Assembly (NCBI RefSeq): GCF_001043055.1
Contig: NZ_JYLF01000007.1
Span: 186,001-250,000, forward strand
Source: Pseudomonas weihenstephanensis
GTDB lineage: Bacteria; Pseudomonadota; Gammaproteobacteria; Pseudomonadales; Pseudomonadaceae
Direction of reading: 5' to 3'
DNA length: 64,000 nucleotides
Part shown: piece after piece, positions 15,855 to 24,804 of the stretch
Layout of the letters: every line of letters starts with the position of its first letter
Position numbering within the stretch: position 1 is the stretch's first letter
Translations under genes and position numbers: made by a program
Notes under the pieces: model-generated
What the model saw: only the letters and a program-made list of their open reading frames with translations
Database searches by the model: none
Told to the model about the DNA's origin: nothing

Positions 15855-18800
15855 ATGATTAACCGCCTCTCCGCTTTTTTCTCCAACTCTCGTGTGCTCG
15901 CTGTTCTCGGGCTCTTGATCGTTGCAGGCTTGCTCCTTCTTAATGCTGCCACGTTGAAAAAAGTGCTCCTTGCGCTCTTGGTATTGACGCTTGTCGCATT
16001 GGCGGCCGCTTGGTTGTGGCGGCGAATAGTGGCCAAGAAGTCGGCTGCGGCGTTGCATCAGATGGTTGCCGGTGGAGAAGGAGAGACTCCAGAGTTGCGC
16101 CAACGGCTTGAAGAGGCACTCCGCGCGATCAAATCCTCGCGACTTGGTCGGCGCAGCGGGTCAGAGGCACTGTACGAATTGCCGTGGCTGATGGTGATCG
16201 GCAACCCGGCAGCGGGTAAAAGCACAGCGGTCTTGAACTCCGGGTTGACCTTTCCCTTCAATGATCAAAAAGGCTCTGCGCTGCAGGGGATCGGCGGTAC
16301 GCGCAATTGCGATTGGTACTTCACCACTGAAGGCATCCTGCTGGATACCGCCGGGCGCTATTCGGTGCAGGACGAGGACCGGGGGGAGTGGTTGACGTTC
16401 CTGAGCCTGTTGCGTAAACACCGCCCACGCGCGCCGATCAACGGGATTATTATCGCGGCCAGCGTTGCCGAGCTGACCGGAAATTCGCCGGAATTTGCGA
16501 TCGATTTGGCCAAAAAGCTGCGCCAACGTATTCAGGAGCTAACCGAGCGCCTTGAGGTGGTCGCTCCGGTCTACGTGGTGTTCACCAAGGTCGACTTGAT
16601 CAATGGTTTTAATGATTTTTTCCAGACGCTGGAACCTCAGGAACGAGAAAAAGTGTGGGGGGCCACCTTCGCTTTCAACTCCCAAACAGGTCTGGAGGCT
16701 GTCAGCCAGTTTGACCAGCACTTCGATGAGTTGTGTGACGGCCTCAAAGAGATGAGTCTGGCGCAGATGGCGCTTAACCGTGGGGGTGTCCAGGCACCGG
16801 GGCTGTTGACCTTGCCGCTGGAGTTCAAAGGCATCAAGGCCAGCCTGAGCACGTTCTTGATGGCGCTGTTCGAGGAAAATCCTTATCAGTACAGGCCGGT
16901 ATTTCGAGGTTTTTACTTCACCAGTGCTGTCCAGGAAATTGCCAGCGTTTGCGGCATGTCCAACGAAATTGCGCGGCGTTTTGGTCTGAGCGCGGCGCAA
17001 CAATCAAATGTGCCTGGTGAAGACCCGCAGTTGTCCCGCCACAGCTACTTCCTCCTGGATCTGTTCCGCAAGGTGGTGTTCGTCGACCGGGAGTTGGTGC
17101 GCCAGTATTCCAGTCGTTCACGGACTCGAAAACGTTCTGTAGCGTTCCTCGGTACCGCGTTGTTGCTCGGCGGTAGCTTGGCGGGTTGGACATGGTCCTA
17201 CACCAACAATCAACAGCTGGTAAGCAACGTCCAGGCCGATTTGCGTAAGGCCCAGGACATTCAGAAGGATCGTATCGACCTGCAGTCGCGCCTTGAAGCA
17301 TTGCAGGTGATTCAAGACCGGCTGGGCCAGCTACAAAAATACCGTGATGATCATCCGTTGATGCTGGGGCTGGGCCTCTATCAGGGTGCAGCACTGGAAG
17401 CCAAATTGCGTCATGAGTATTTCCAGGGGATGCGGCAGGTGATGCTGACTCCGGTGGCCGAGCAGCTGGAATCCTACCTGCGCCAGGTCAGTGCGAACTC
17501 TACTGCACTGAAGCCAGCGCAATCGACTGCCGCGGTCAGCGCAAATTCTGTCGGGGTTTACCAGGCCCCATCGCCGAGTAATGTTCAGGATGCTTACAAT
17601 GCCCTGAAAGCGTATTTGATGCTGGGCACGGCCGAACGCGTAGAACCCGCACACCTGAGTGACCAGCTCACCCGTTTCTGGCGCCTCTGGCTGGAAGACA
17701 ATCGCGGTGGTATGGACCGCGAAGACATGGCGCGCCGTGCAGAACGCTTAATGAGTTTCTATATCCGCCAATCCAATGCACCCGACTGGCCCGTCCTGGA
17801 TACCAAGGTCACCTTGACTGATGACTCTCGTCGTACGCTCAGTAGCGTGATGCAAGGGCTGCCGGCGCGAGACAGAGTCTATGCAGAGCTCAAAGCCAGG
17901 GCTGCCACACGTTATCCGAGTGTGACAGTTGCGGGATTGCTGGGGGAGGGTGACAAGATCTTTGCTGGGAGTTATGCCATTTCTGGCGCCTTCTCTCGAG
18001 AGGCGTGGGAAGGCTATGTGAAACAAGCCATTCGCGACGCTTCTCATAAAGAGCTGACCACCACGGACTGGGTGCTGCAGAGCGCGCGTGCGGATGACCT
18101 GACGCTGTCAGGTAGTCCAGAGCATATCCAAAAAGAGCTGGAGCAGTTGTATACCCAGGAATACATCGCAGAGTGGCGAAAATTTCTGCAAGGCATCACG
18201 GTTGCCAGCTTTTCCAGCTTCAGTGACGCCAGTGCGGCGATGAACCAGCTGGGTGATCCGCAGAACTCACCTATGCGCAAGCTGATGGAGGCGATCTACC
18301 GGCAAACATCGTGGGACAACCCCTCGCTGATCAATGAGGGTCTCAAAACGGCTAAGGGTGGATTTTTGAGTTGGTTCTCCAAGGCCCCTGCCGAAGCGCA
18401 GGCGTTGGCGCGCGACAATGCCGGAGAAATTCCGGTCGGGCCTGTGGGTCTTGAGTTCTCCGGGATTGCTCGACTGATGGTGGCTCGCGACAGCGCGCCG
18501 TCACTGCTGCAAAGCTACCTGCAAAACCTGTCTGGCATTCGTACGCGTTTGAATGCCATCCAGACCCAGGGTGACCCTGGGCCAGGTGCCCGTGAGTTGA
18601 TGGTGCAGACGCTGGATGCGAGCCCCACCTCCGAGTTGTCTGCTGGGCTCAGGCTGGTCGATGAGCAATTGCTGTCCAGCATGGAGGATGGCCAGCGTCG
18701 CACGTTACGGCCGCTGTTGTTATGGCCGATGATCCAAACCTTCGGCGCACTGATTCCACCGACTCACAACGAGATCAACAAGGTCTGGAAAGCCCAGGTT

Positions 18801-19502
18801 CATGAGCCTTTCCAACAAACCTTAGCGGGCAAGTACCCCTTTGCCCCTGCAGGGCAAATTGAAGCAGGCACTTCCGAAATTTCCCAGGTGTTTGGTCCAC
18901 AAGGGTCTATCGCGCAATTTGTTAACGACAGCCTCGGCCCCTTGGTGATCCGTCGCGGAAACAGCCTGGTCAGCAAGCAATGGGCTGATGTCGGGCTGAG
19001 CCTCTCGCCGTCCTTGATGACCAATTTTGCGCAATGGGTGGCTCCGTTAGGCCAAACGGCTGAAGGCGGGGCGCTGGTGACGTTCCAGGTATTGCCGGGT
19101 TCTGCCGCGGGGTTCAGTGAGTACAGCGTGCTCGTAGGTGATCAACAGCTGCGTTATCGCAACACCCCCGCTCAGTGGAACAACTTTGTCTGGGATAGCA
19201 GCAAGCCCAATCAAACCGCCAAAGTCAGTGTGGTGACCTACGACGGAAGGGCGATCGACCTTCAGAGCTTCGTCGGTCAAAACGCGCTAGGCCAATTGAT
19301 TCAAAGTGCTCAGAGTCGACAAAACGCTGATGGCTCTTACGAGCTTCAGTGGCGTCAAGACGATTGGGTTGTACCTGTCACCATGAAGATCATCAGTAAT
19401 CCGCGCGCCAATGCCGATGGCAGCCAGCGCAAAGGGTTGGATGGTACTCAACTGCCGCTGGCTGTCGTTGGTCTGGATGCGACCTTGGAGGAGCGGCCAT
19501 GA
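15855..19502 (+). CDS. tssM: T6SS inner-membrane protein TssM (IcmF)
   Basis: Core of the TssJLM membrane complex that spans the envelope. The 1215-aa protein has two N-terminal membrane segments (about 12-30 and 36-55), a cytoplasmic NTPase-like domain with Walker A GNPAAGKS at 116-123 and a DTAGRYSVQDE switch-like segment, an IcmF-related stretch (YVVFTKVDLINGF, with a TKxD motif), a third membrane segment near 430-450 (after RKRSVAFLGTALLLGG), and a long periplasmic domain that binds TssJ. Length is normal and there is no lesion. ATG 15855 gives MINRLSAFF; the frame is open a few codons upstream. It overlaps tagF by four bases (ATGA). Confidence 0.97.
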   Translation: MINRLSAFFSNSRVLAVLGLLIVAGLLLLNAATLKKVLLALLVLTLVALAAAWLWRRIVAKKSAAALHQMVAGGEGETPELRQRLEEALRAIKSSRLGRRSGSEALYELPWLMVIGNPAAGKSTAVLNSGLTFPFNDQKGSALQGIGGTRNCDWYFTTEGILLDTAGRYSVQDEDRGEWLTFLSLLRKHRPRAPINGIIIAASVAELTGNSPEFAIDLAKKLRQRIQELTERLEVVAPVYVVFTKVDLINGFNDFFQTLEPQEREKVWGATFAFNSQTGLEAVSQFDQHFDELCDGLKEMSLAQMALNRGGVQAPGLLTLPLEFKGIKASLSTFLMALFEENPYQYRPVFRGFYFTSAVQEIASVCGMSNEIARRFGLSAAQQSNVPGEDPQLSRHSYFLLDLFRKVVFVDRELVRQYSSRSRTRKRSVAFLGTALLLGGSLAGWTWSYTNNQQLVSNVQADLRKAQDIQKDRIDLQSRLEALQVIQDRLGQLQKYRDDHPLMLGLGLYQGAALEAKLRHEYFQGMRQVMLTPVAEQLESYLRQVSANSTALKPAQSTAAVSANSVGVYQAPSPSNVQDAYNALKAYLMLGTAERVEPAHLSDQLTRFWRLWLEDNRGGMDREDMARRAERLMSFYIRQSNAPDWPVLDTKVTLTDDSRRTLSSVMQGLPARDRVYAELKARAATRYPSVTVAGLLGEGDKIFAGSYAISGAFSREAWEGYVKQAIRDASHKELTTTDWVLQSARADDLTLSGSPEHIQKELEQLYTQEYIAEWRKFLQGITVASFSSFSDASAAMNQLGDPQNSPMRKLMEAIYRQTSWDNPSLINEGLKTAKGGFLSWFSKAPAEAQALARDNAGEIPVGPVGLEFSGIARLMVARDSAPSLLQSYLQNLSGIRTRLNAIQTQGDPGPGARELMVQTLDASPTSELSAGLRLVDEQLLSSMEDGQRRTLRPLLLWPMIQTFGALIPPTHNEINKVWKAQVHEPFQQTLAGKYPFAPAGQIEAGTSEISQVFGPQGSIAQFVNDSLGPLVIRRGNSLVSKQWADVGLSLSPSLMTNFAQWVAPLGQTAEGGALVTFQVLPGSAAGFSEYSVLVGDQQLRYRNTPAQWNNFVWDSSKPNQTAKVSVVTYDGRAIDLQSFVGQNALGQLIQSAQSRQNADGSYELQWRQDDWVVPVTMKIISNPRANADGSQRKGLDGTQLPLAVVGLDATLEERP

Positions 19503-20485
19503 CCTCGGACGATCTGATGTTACCCATCAGTTACTTTGGTAAATTGCCAGCGCAGGGGGATTTTTTAAGGGCTGCGAACAATCACCGTCCGTTGATTGCC
19601 ATTCTCGATCGCTGGGCAACTGAGGGGTTGGATTTGCTCGCCCAAGACGTTGCCTGGAAATCTCTCTATGACAGCGCACCTGGGTTTAACTTTGCCTTTA
19701 TGGGGTCTCGCCATCGGTCGGTGATCGGTGGGCATCTGTTGCCCAGTGTCGACGCGAGCGGCCGGCGATTTCCATTTATGGCCGGTGTTGCCTTTGAAGT
19801 GGCAAAACCGTTGGAGTTTCTTGCGCGCAGCCCATTGGCGTTCACCCGAATGTGGTCGCACCTGGGCCGTGAACTGTCGTTGGCGAAGCAGGCAGGTGAG
19901 CCGGCACCCATCCTGAATGAACTGAGTGTGTATAAGGCCAACCTTACGGTCAGCTCCGACACGCTACACCATACCTTTGCCGGCTTTCTGCAAGCGCAGA
20001 CGATGGGCTCGCTACAGCAGATGCTCAACACGGCCGGGCACCAGGTTGATGTTCGGCGTATCTTGCTGGCCCTTGGTTTGCTGCTACGTCCGGTCATGAG
20101 CACGGGCGCGCCAAAAATGGGTAAGGGTTTGCGCTTGCCACTCCCATCCGATCCGCTCCACCGGCATCTGGTTTCGGCATTTTGGCTCGATTTGATCGCC
20201 GAGTTTTTGGGGCGAGCAGATTTTGAGTTGATGCTGCTGCAACGTGGCGAACATCAACCGACGATGACACTGGGTTTTGGTGGCGCCTCCGCCCGTGGGC
20301 TTTACGGTGTCATCGATCCGCGAATTGAAGAGCAAGACACCATCTGGCTTGCAGACCCTCAGTGGGTCGAGCAAGAGGTCAACGCGAGCTACGCATTGAA
20401 AAAAATGTCTACCTACACCAGTCAGCCGGAGCTTTCCTTGAGCACCGCCAGACACACCTTTCGCGAAATTTTTTTGGGGTTATGA
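19499..20485 (+). CDS. tagF: T6SS-associated protein TagF
   Basis: TagF is a post-translational repressor of T6SS firing in other bacteria, often acting with the PpkA/PppA/Fha pathway. The 328-aa protein opens ISYFGKLPAQGDFLRA and continues with DSAPGFNFAFMGS, SVIGGHLLPSVDASGRRFPF, matching the ImpM/TagF fold, followed by a C-terminal extension. No ppkA, pppA or fha gene is present in this island, so control may be direct. It overlaps tssM by the ATGA junction and is followed one base later by the OmpA-family gene. Confidence 0.9.
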   Translation: MTSDDLMLPISYFGKLPAQGDFLRAANNHRPLIAILDRWATEGLDLLAQDVAWKSLYDSAPGFNFAFMGSRHRSVIGGHLLPSVDASGRRFPFMAGVAFEVAKPLEFLARSPLAFTRMWSHLGRELSLAKQAGEPAPILNELSVYKANLTVSSDTLHHTFAGFLQAQTMGSLQQMLNTAGHQVDVRRILLALGLLLRPVMSTGAPKMGKGLRLPLPSDPLHRHLVSAFWLDLIAEFLGRADFELMLLQRGEHQPTMTLGFGGASARGLYGVIDPRIEEQDTIWLADPQWVEQEVNASYALKKMSTYTSQPELSLSTARHTFREIFLGL

Positions 20486-20486
20486 C

Positions 20487-21239
20487 ATGCGTATTGCCTT
20501 AGGCTTTTTGCTCTCATTGATGTGCCTGACCGACGCTGCCCAGGCTGTCCAGGACAAGATTGTGGTCAGCGGCACCGTACCTACCGAGGCGATGAGGGCG
20601 CAAGTGCTCTCACGTTTGCGTGACCTGTACGGTGCCGAGAAAATTACCGATCAAATGGAAGTGGGGAATGTCGTAGCCCCGGCGAACTGGGATCAGTACG
20701 TATTGAAAATGCTTAGCCCAAATCTTCGGAATATTTCCGCCGGGCAGGTGCAAGTGGAAGGCAATCAGATCCGTGTCAGCGGTAATGTGAAGAACGAAGC
20801 GTTGCGTCAGGAGGTCACCAGTACGCTGGCCAGTTCCTTCAACCAAACTTATCAGGTGCATAACACGTTACAGGTCAGTTCGGGACAACAAGCACTGGAT
20901 GAAACGTTGGGCCAACGCACCATTGAGTTTGAAAGCGGCAGTGCGATTCTTACCGCCAAGGGCCGTATCGTGCTGGATGAGATGGCGCAAGTTATACGCG
21001 AGCTGAACAATGCCCGGATTGCGATCATTGGCCACACCGACAATGTTGGGTTGCGTGAGAGCAACATCGAACTCAGCTTGGCGCGTGCGGCGGCGGTACG
21101 ACAGTATTTGATCGGCAAGCGGATCGAGTCCAGCAGCATGTCAGTGACGGGTAGCGGGCCGGATGCGCCGATCGCTGACAACAGTACAGTGGAAGGGCGG
21201 AGCAAAAACCGTCGAATTGACTTCAAGATCTTGAATTGA
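20487..21239 (+). CDS. Secreted BON/OmpA-family protein
   Basis: A 250-aa periplasmic or outer-membrane-associated protein. It begins with a signal peptide (MRIALGFLLSLMCLTDAAQA). Residues 25-130 carry two BON-like repeats (KIVVSGTVPTEAMRAQVLS and QIRVSGNVKNEALRQEV). The C-terminus is an OmpA peptidoglycan-binding domain with IEFESGSAILTAKG, IIGHTDNVGLRESN and LSLARAAAVRQYL. It likely anchors the T6SS to the cell wall, as TagL or TagN proteins do elsewhere, but here without a membrane segment. It closes the plus-strand tssA-to-tagF block. Confidence 0.85.
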   Translation: MRIALGFLLSLMCLTDAAQAVQDKIVVSGTVPTEAMRAQVLSRLRDLYGAEKITDQMEVGNVVAPANWDQYVLKMLSPNLRNISAGQVQVEGNQIRVSGNVKNEALRQEVTSTLASSFNQTYQVHNTLQVSSGQQALDETLGQRTIEFESGSAILTAKGRIVLDEMAQVIRELNNARIAIIGHTDNVGLRESNIELSLARAAAVRQYLIGKRIESSSMSVTGSGPDAPIADNSTVEGRSKNRRIDFKILN

Positions 21240-21555
21240 AGGTCAGCACTTCACTGCGAAACTTACCCGCCTGGTGGGTTAAATACTGGTCCAGCGCCAG
21301 GAAGCGTTTACGCGTTTCATACTCAAACATCCGGATAGCCAGTCCGCTGACTAAACCGGCAAGCACGGCGGGTCTCAGCTGCAACGTGAATGAGTAACCA
21401 ACTCCGAAGTGCCGCCGCTCAGGTTGCGGTGGCGCATTGTTGCAGCCCACCACTTAAATGGGCCGCTGGGTTCAACCAAGACCGTCGACGCAAGCTCGGA
21501 GGAACGATGTGTCCTCGCTTGATCATTTCTGGAGTAGGTTGATCCGTCTGGGTGC
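21240..21555. other. Gap between the OmpA gene and the HTH-repeat gene
   Basis: There is no convincing gene. On the minus strand a GTG-started frame (21453 to 21223) encodes 76 residues with a hydrophobic run and a charged helix (EYETRKRFLALDQYL), which looks protein-like. It lacks a good ribosome-binding site and overlaps the end of the OmpA gene. It may be a remnant of an immunity or accessory gene. Confidence 0.3.
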
Positions 21556-22005
21556 TTATGTCGTAGAAGGGCCCTGTTTAGATCGGCTGAATGCCTCTAT
21601 CCCTAGCCGTCGTCGGCGTTTGAGCACTGCACCGCTGGTGACCCCGGCCAACTTGGCTATCTCGCTGTCTGGTTGAGTGCCAAGCAGCCCATCAAGACCT
21701 TCCCATGGTGATGGGTGTTGACTGCGTTGAGATTTGATTCCAATCTTTGTGCGCCGAAACGTCACGGCTGCTTTTGTAACTCCTGCGAGCTGGGCAACGA
21801 TCTGGTCGGTCAATACGCCTAACAAGAAATCAAATCTGGTGATACGGCTCTGGGTTTTGCTGTTGTACGAGGCAATGCCCAGCCTAAGGCGGCGCTTGTT
21901 GACTGCGCCCTGAGTGACCTTGACCAGTTTGGCGATCTGCGCGTCAGGTTGGGTGCCCAAGAGGGCGTCGAATTTGTACAGATCGCTCTTGTTTTTCATC
22001 ACCAT
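21556..22005 (-). CDS. Protein made of three tandem helix-turn-helix-like repeats
   Basis: The 149-aa product is almost only three copies of a unit of about 45 residues. The cores read LLGTQPDAQIAKLVKVTQGA, LLGVLTDQIVAQLAGVTKAA and LLGTQPDSEIAKLAGVTSGA, each followed by V-x2-(K/R)RR-x3-(L/I)GI and then a variable basic linker. The D-x2-IAKL-x-GVT-x2-AV-x2-RR part resembles a resolvase or LuxR-type helix-turn-helix with a basic recognition helix, so it probably binds DNA with three modules. I do not know a characterised relative. It lies downstream of the PoNi immunity gene in the same orientation. Whether it regulates the module or is an unrelated passenger is open. Confidence 0.6.
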   Translation of the reverse strand: MVMKNKSDLYKFDALLGTQPDAQIAKLVKVTQGAVNKRRLRLGIASYNSKTQSRITRFDFLLGVLTDQIVAQLAGVTKAAVTFRRTKIGIKSQRSQHPSPWEGLDGLLGTQPDSEIAKLAGVTSGAVLKRRRRLGIEAFSRSKQGPSTT

Positions 22006-22256
22006 CTCACCATCTCATCATTGGCTGACGGCGGCTTGTAGCCAAGGCCATTTGCAGAATAACGGGGGAGGGGCGGGTGGCAGGCAATCCTCCAGGACCT
22101 TTGCCAAAATCACCAAAACAACACGAGCCCCGAAATGATCAGGTAGTGGCGCGGGAGCAGACGCTCATTGGAGGGCTTTTTCGAGTTGAAGTGAATAGGG
22201 CTGTTCATTGGCGAATCTCGCATTGTCCTTTAGTAATTGCTTCATGCTTTGGTCGA

Positions 22257-23273
22257 CTACAGCGTCGGCGCGGATTGATCCGGGCTCCATTGCCAGAAGG
22301 TTGTGCCGTAGTCGCTGCCCTCTATCGCCGGAAAGGCGATGCCTTGTTGGATGTAGCGTCGAGAGTTGGCCTTGGCGGGAGTGAACCACCAACCGGATTT
22401 CGGGCAGAGTTCGCCGGCAGTCTTGCGCGATATTGCAGAATTATCTGGTTGTGGCCTGCCCGGGGGACTACCAACGCTGCGGGCGTAATCCACCAGATCT
22501 TTTGGATAAAAGGGCATGTCGCGGTAGCTACTGTCGTCGATGCCAAGTATGAAGGTCATAGCTCCTGCCTCAAGTGACCAGTAGCCGGGAAAGAACGAAC
22601 TCTTGTGTCGGTCGTGATAAGGCTCGCGACGACTGGCCAAATACCACTCTTTGAGATATTGAGACATCAGGGTTGGTTGTTCTTCAGGATCAGCCTGGAA
22701 AATTTTACGTGTTTTGCGGTAGGGAAGTTGTCGCGTGTAAACAGTCGCTACCGGGCGCCCAAGTAAGTATGGTGCCACTAAGTCTTCCAGTAACGAATCT
22801 TGGTCGTCGTTTTCATGAATAAGGAGATCTGCGATTTTTGCGAGTTTATCGCTGTGGCCAAGTAGAATGGCAAAACAGATCAGTTGCAGGGCTTCCCAAT
22901 ATTGACTGCCATAAAGGTCTAAGTGTGGAACTCTATGCCCATCGTTGTCGGTGCTAGATTCAAATTGAATTTGAGGTTCCATTGAGGCTAGCCAGAAATT
23001 GACTACCTCAGGGAAGAGATTAGATAACTCAACGATAGGGTGTCCCGCCGAATATCCGTAAATAATTGACTCGAGTCCTGCTTCAGCACGGCGCTTTGCT
23101 CCCCGCATAATACCCGCTTTGGGGCTGTCTTTTATTTTTTCGGGATTATTGAGGTTGTCGGTTATAATCTTGATGCTTTTATTGGCTGACTCTATTACGA
23201 ATTTATAGTCAGCGTATTTTTGAAGTGGTTCGCGATGAGCTGCAATCCATGATTTATTTTCGAGGATTTCCAT
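22257..23273 (-). CDS. PoNi-type immunity protein (DUF1910/DUF1911)
   Basis: A 338-aa protein that should neutralise the PoNe DNase encoded just upstream. The middle reads YWEALQLICFAILLGHSD and KLAKIADLL, then a DUF1911 region with FPGYWSLEAGAMTFILGIDD and FYPKDLVDYAR, the conserved pattern of the polymorphic-nuclease immunity family. No signal peptide is seen, as expected for a protein protecting the cytoplasm. It starts four bases after the effector stop, a tight effector-immunity pair. The last ~60 residues after PKDLVDYAR form a low-complexity-looking tail that may be variable. Confidence 0.82.
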   Translation of the reverse strand: MEILENKSWIAAHREPLQKYADYKFVIESANKSIKIITDNLNNPEKIKDSPKAGIMRGAKRRAEAGLESIIYGYSAGHPIVELSNLFPEVVNFWLASMEPQIQFESSTDNDGHRVPHLDLYGSQYWEALQLICFAILLGHSDKLAKIADLLIHENDDQDSLLEDLVAPYLLGRPVATVYTRQLPYRKTRKIFQADPEEQPTLMSQYLKEWYLASRREPYHDRHKSSFFPGYWSLEAGAMTFILGIDDSSYRDMPFYPKDLVDYARSVGSPPGRPQPDNSAISRKTAGELCPKSGWWFTPAKANSRRYIQQGIAFPAIEGSDYGTTFWQWSPDQSAPTL

Positions 23274-23277
23274 TTGA

Positions 23278-24801
23278 TCAAGTTTCCAGGATGTGATCTG
23301 GGATTGTGACTATAGGAAGCTGGATTTTGTGTCGCGCACCTTTGCTTCTGTCGTGTATTTCATATTGCTTGCCCGTGACCATAAAGATTTCCCTGTTGTA
23401 GCAACTGATGCGTGAGAGTGACTCCTCTGCCTCGCGAATAGCTGTCAGTAGTTTCATTTTGTGAGAAGAAGGTATTGTCGTTTCTGAGATCAGTGATTGC
23501 TTTATCCAAAGGTGACTCATCTGCCGTCCTTTGTTTTTTGTTGAACTCAATGTTCCTGTCTGCTTGTCTGGGTCTGACAAGGCTTTTTCATTATCAATAG
23601 TGGCATAAGTATTACTTGAAGAGTCTTTGCTCATTGCCGTGTCTGGGTTGTATGGCTGTTTGTTATCCAGTACTTTGGCGGTATCGGCGCGGGTGCCTTC
23701 AACAGCTTTCCTATCGCCTTCGCTCATTGCCGCCAAGAAGCTGAACTGTGCCCAGATACTGCCTTTGGTTTCGCCAACGGTATAGGGTCTTCCTCTATGC
23801 TGGCCAAACCACAAGTGATCCAGTCCCTGACTACTTACGGCTGATTGGCGATGGGGTGTGCCGCCCTTCTTTTTGCTGCTTTCCCATTCTTCAGTCAACC
23901 GCCCGTTGTCGTTAATTTTTCGGCATGCTGGACGTGCGCTTTTTACGTAGTATTCGACAATATGCTCCGCCGGTACGCCCGTGGCCCAACGCTTGCGTTT
24001 ACTCTGGCGAATTTGGTGGACTGTTGGCGTCTGGCTTCGGCTCGCGGGGTTCTTCCCCGTATTGTCAACTGCGGGCGAGGACGGCGTTTTGTTGCTGGCA
24101 GTTGCAGGGGAGGACGACGTTCGAGCCGCCGCCGGTGGTGTTGGCAAGCTGCGTTGTACTCCGGAAACCTGTGCGGTGCTCAGGACTTGGGGTTGGGATA
24201 GAAGCCCATTCACGGTTTTTTTTAGTTCGCCAATAGCTTTTTTTAGCATTGGCGAAGCTTGATTTTTCAGGTTGGTCAGTCCCTTGATCAATTCATTGGC
24301 TTGATTCCGGCCGGCCACCAGTTTTACCAGCCAACCATCGAGTGCGCTGATGAGGTTGTCGAGAATGCTATTGAGCATTTGCAGTGCCTCGCGCTCGACC
24401 TTGCTCCAATCCATGCTTTGAATTGCTGCGCGAGGGTTGACGCGCGTATAGGTACGCATGGCATCGAACACGCGATTAGCATTTTGCCCGCTGCGTGCCA
24501 GTTTAAAGGCTGCTTTAAAAGCGTCCCCAAAACCAGGAATACAGCCGATCAAGGTAATCAGCAGTTCCACCCAGCTGCTAATGCTGGTGGGCGACGCAGT
24601 GAGGGTGATAATGCAACGAATCAAATCGCGCAGATCGAATAGTTGGCCGACTACTGGAACGCAACCGAGTACAGCTGTAACGATGGCATGGGATGGTGTA
24701 TTGCCCTTGCCGTCAAGCAAACCCAATAACCACTGGCCTGCAGTCTCGTCGGCTTGGCGTACCTGACGTGACAAAGCCGGTGCGGAAGACGGAGCACTCA
24801 T
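23278..24801 (-). CDS. T6SS effector with PoNe-type (PD-(D/E)xK) DNase domain
   Basis: A 507-aa toxin predicted to degrade DNA in rival cells. The N-terminal part (about 40-105) has two hydrophobic segments (VTAVLGCVPVVGQLFDLRDL and LLITLIGCIPGFGDAF) seen in other T6SS cargo and likely used for loading. A Pro/Ser/Thr linker (about 215-265) follows. From about 275 comes the nuclease domain: Glu279 in GVPAEHIVEYY, Asp328 in GLDHLWFGQ, and Glu344-x-Lys346 in TVGETKGS, the spacing of the PoNe active site. It starts three bases after vgrG2 ends and precedes the PoNi gene. The nuclease class is recognised from motifs; activity is inferred. Confidence 0.82.
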   Translation of the reverse strand: MSAPSSAPALSRQVRQADETAGQWLLGLLDGKGNTPSHAIVTAVLGCVPVVGQLFDLRDLIRCIITLTASPTSISSWVELLITLIGCIPGFGDAFKAAFKLARSGQNANRVFDAMRTYTRVNPRAAIQSMDWSKVEREALQMLNSILDNLISALDGWLVKLVAGRNQANELIKGLTNLKNQASPMLKKAIGELKKTVNGLLSQPQVLSTAQVSGVQRSLPTPPAAARTSSSPATASNKTPSSPAVDNTGKNPASRSQTPTVHQIRQSKRKRWATGVPAEHIVEYYVKSARPACRKINDNGRLTEEWESSKKKGGTPHRQSAVSSQGLDHLWFGQHRGRPYTVGETKGSIWAQFSFLAAMSEGDRKAVEGTRADTAKVLDNKQPYNPDTAMSKDSSSNTYATIDNEKALSDPDKQTGTLSSTKNKGRQMSHLWIKQSLISETTIPSSHKMKLLTAIREAEESLSRISCYNREIFMVTGKQYEIHDRSKGARHKIQLPIVTIPDHILET

Positions 24802-24804
24802 GGA

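Noticed and set aside
22077..22577. 166-codon plus-strand frame
   Set aside because: Antisense to the C-terminal part of the PoNi gene; no protein-like features.
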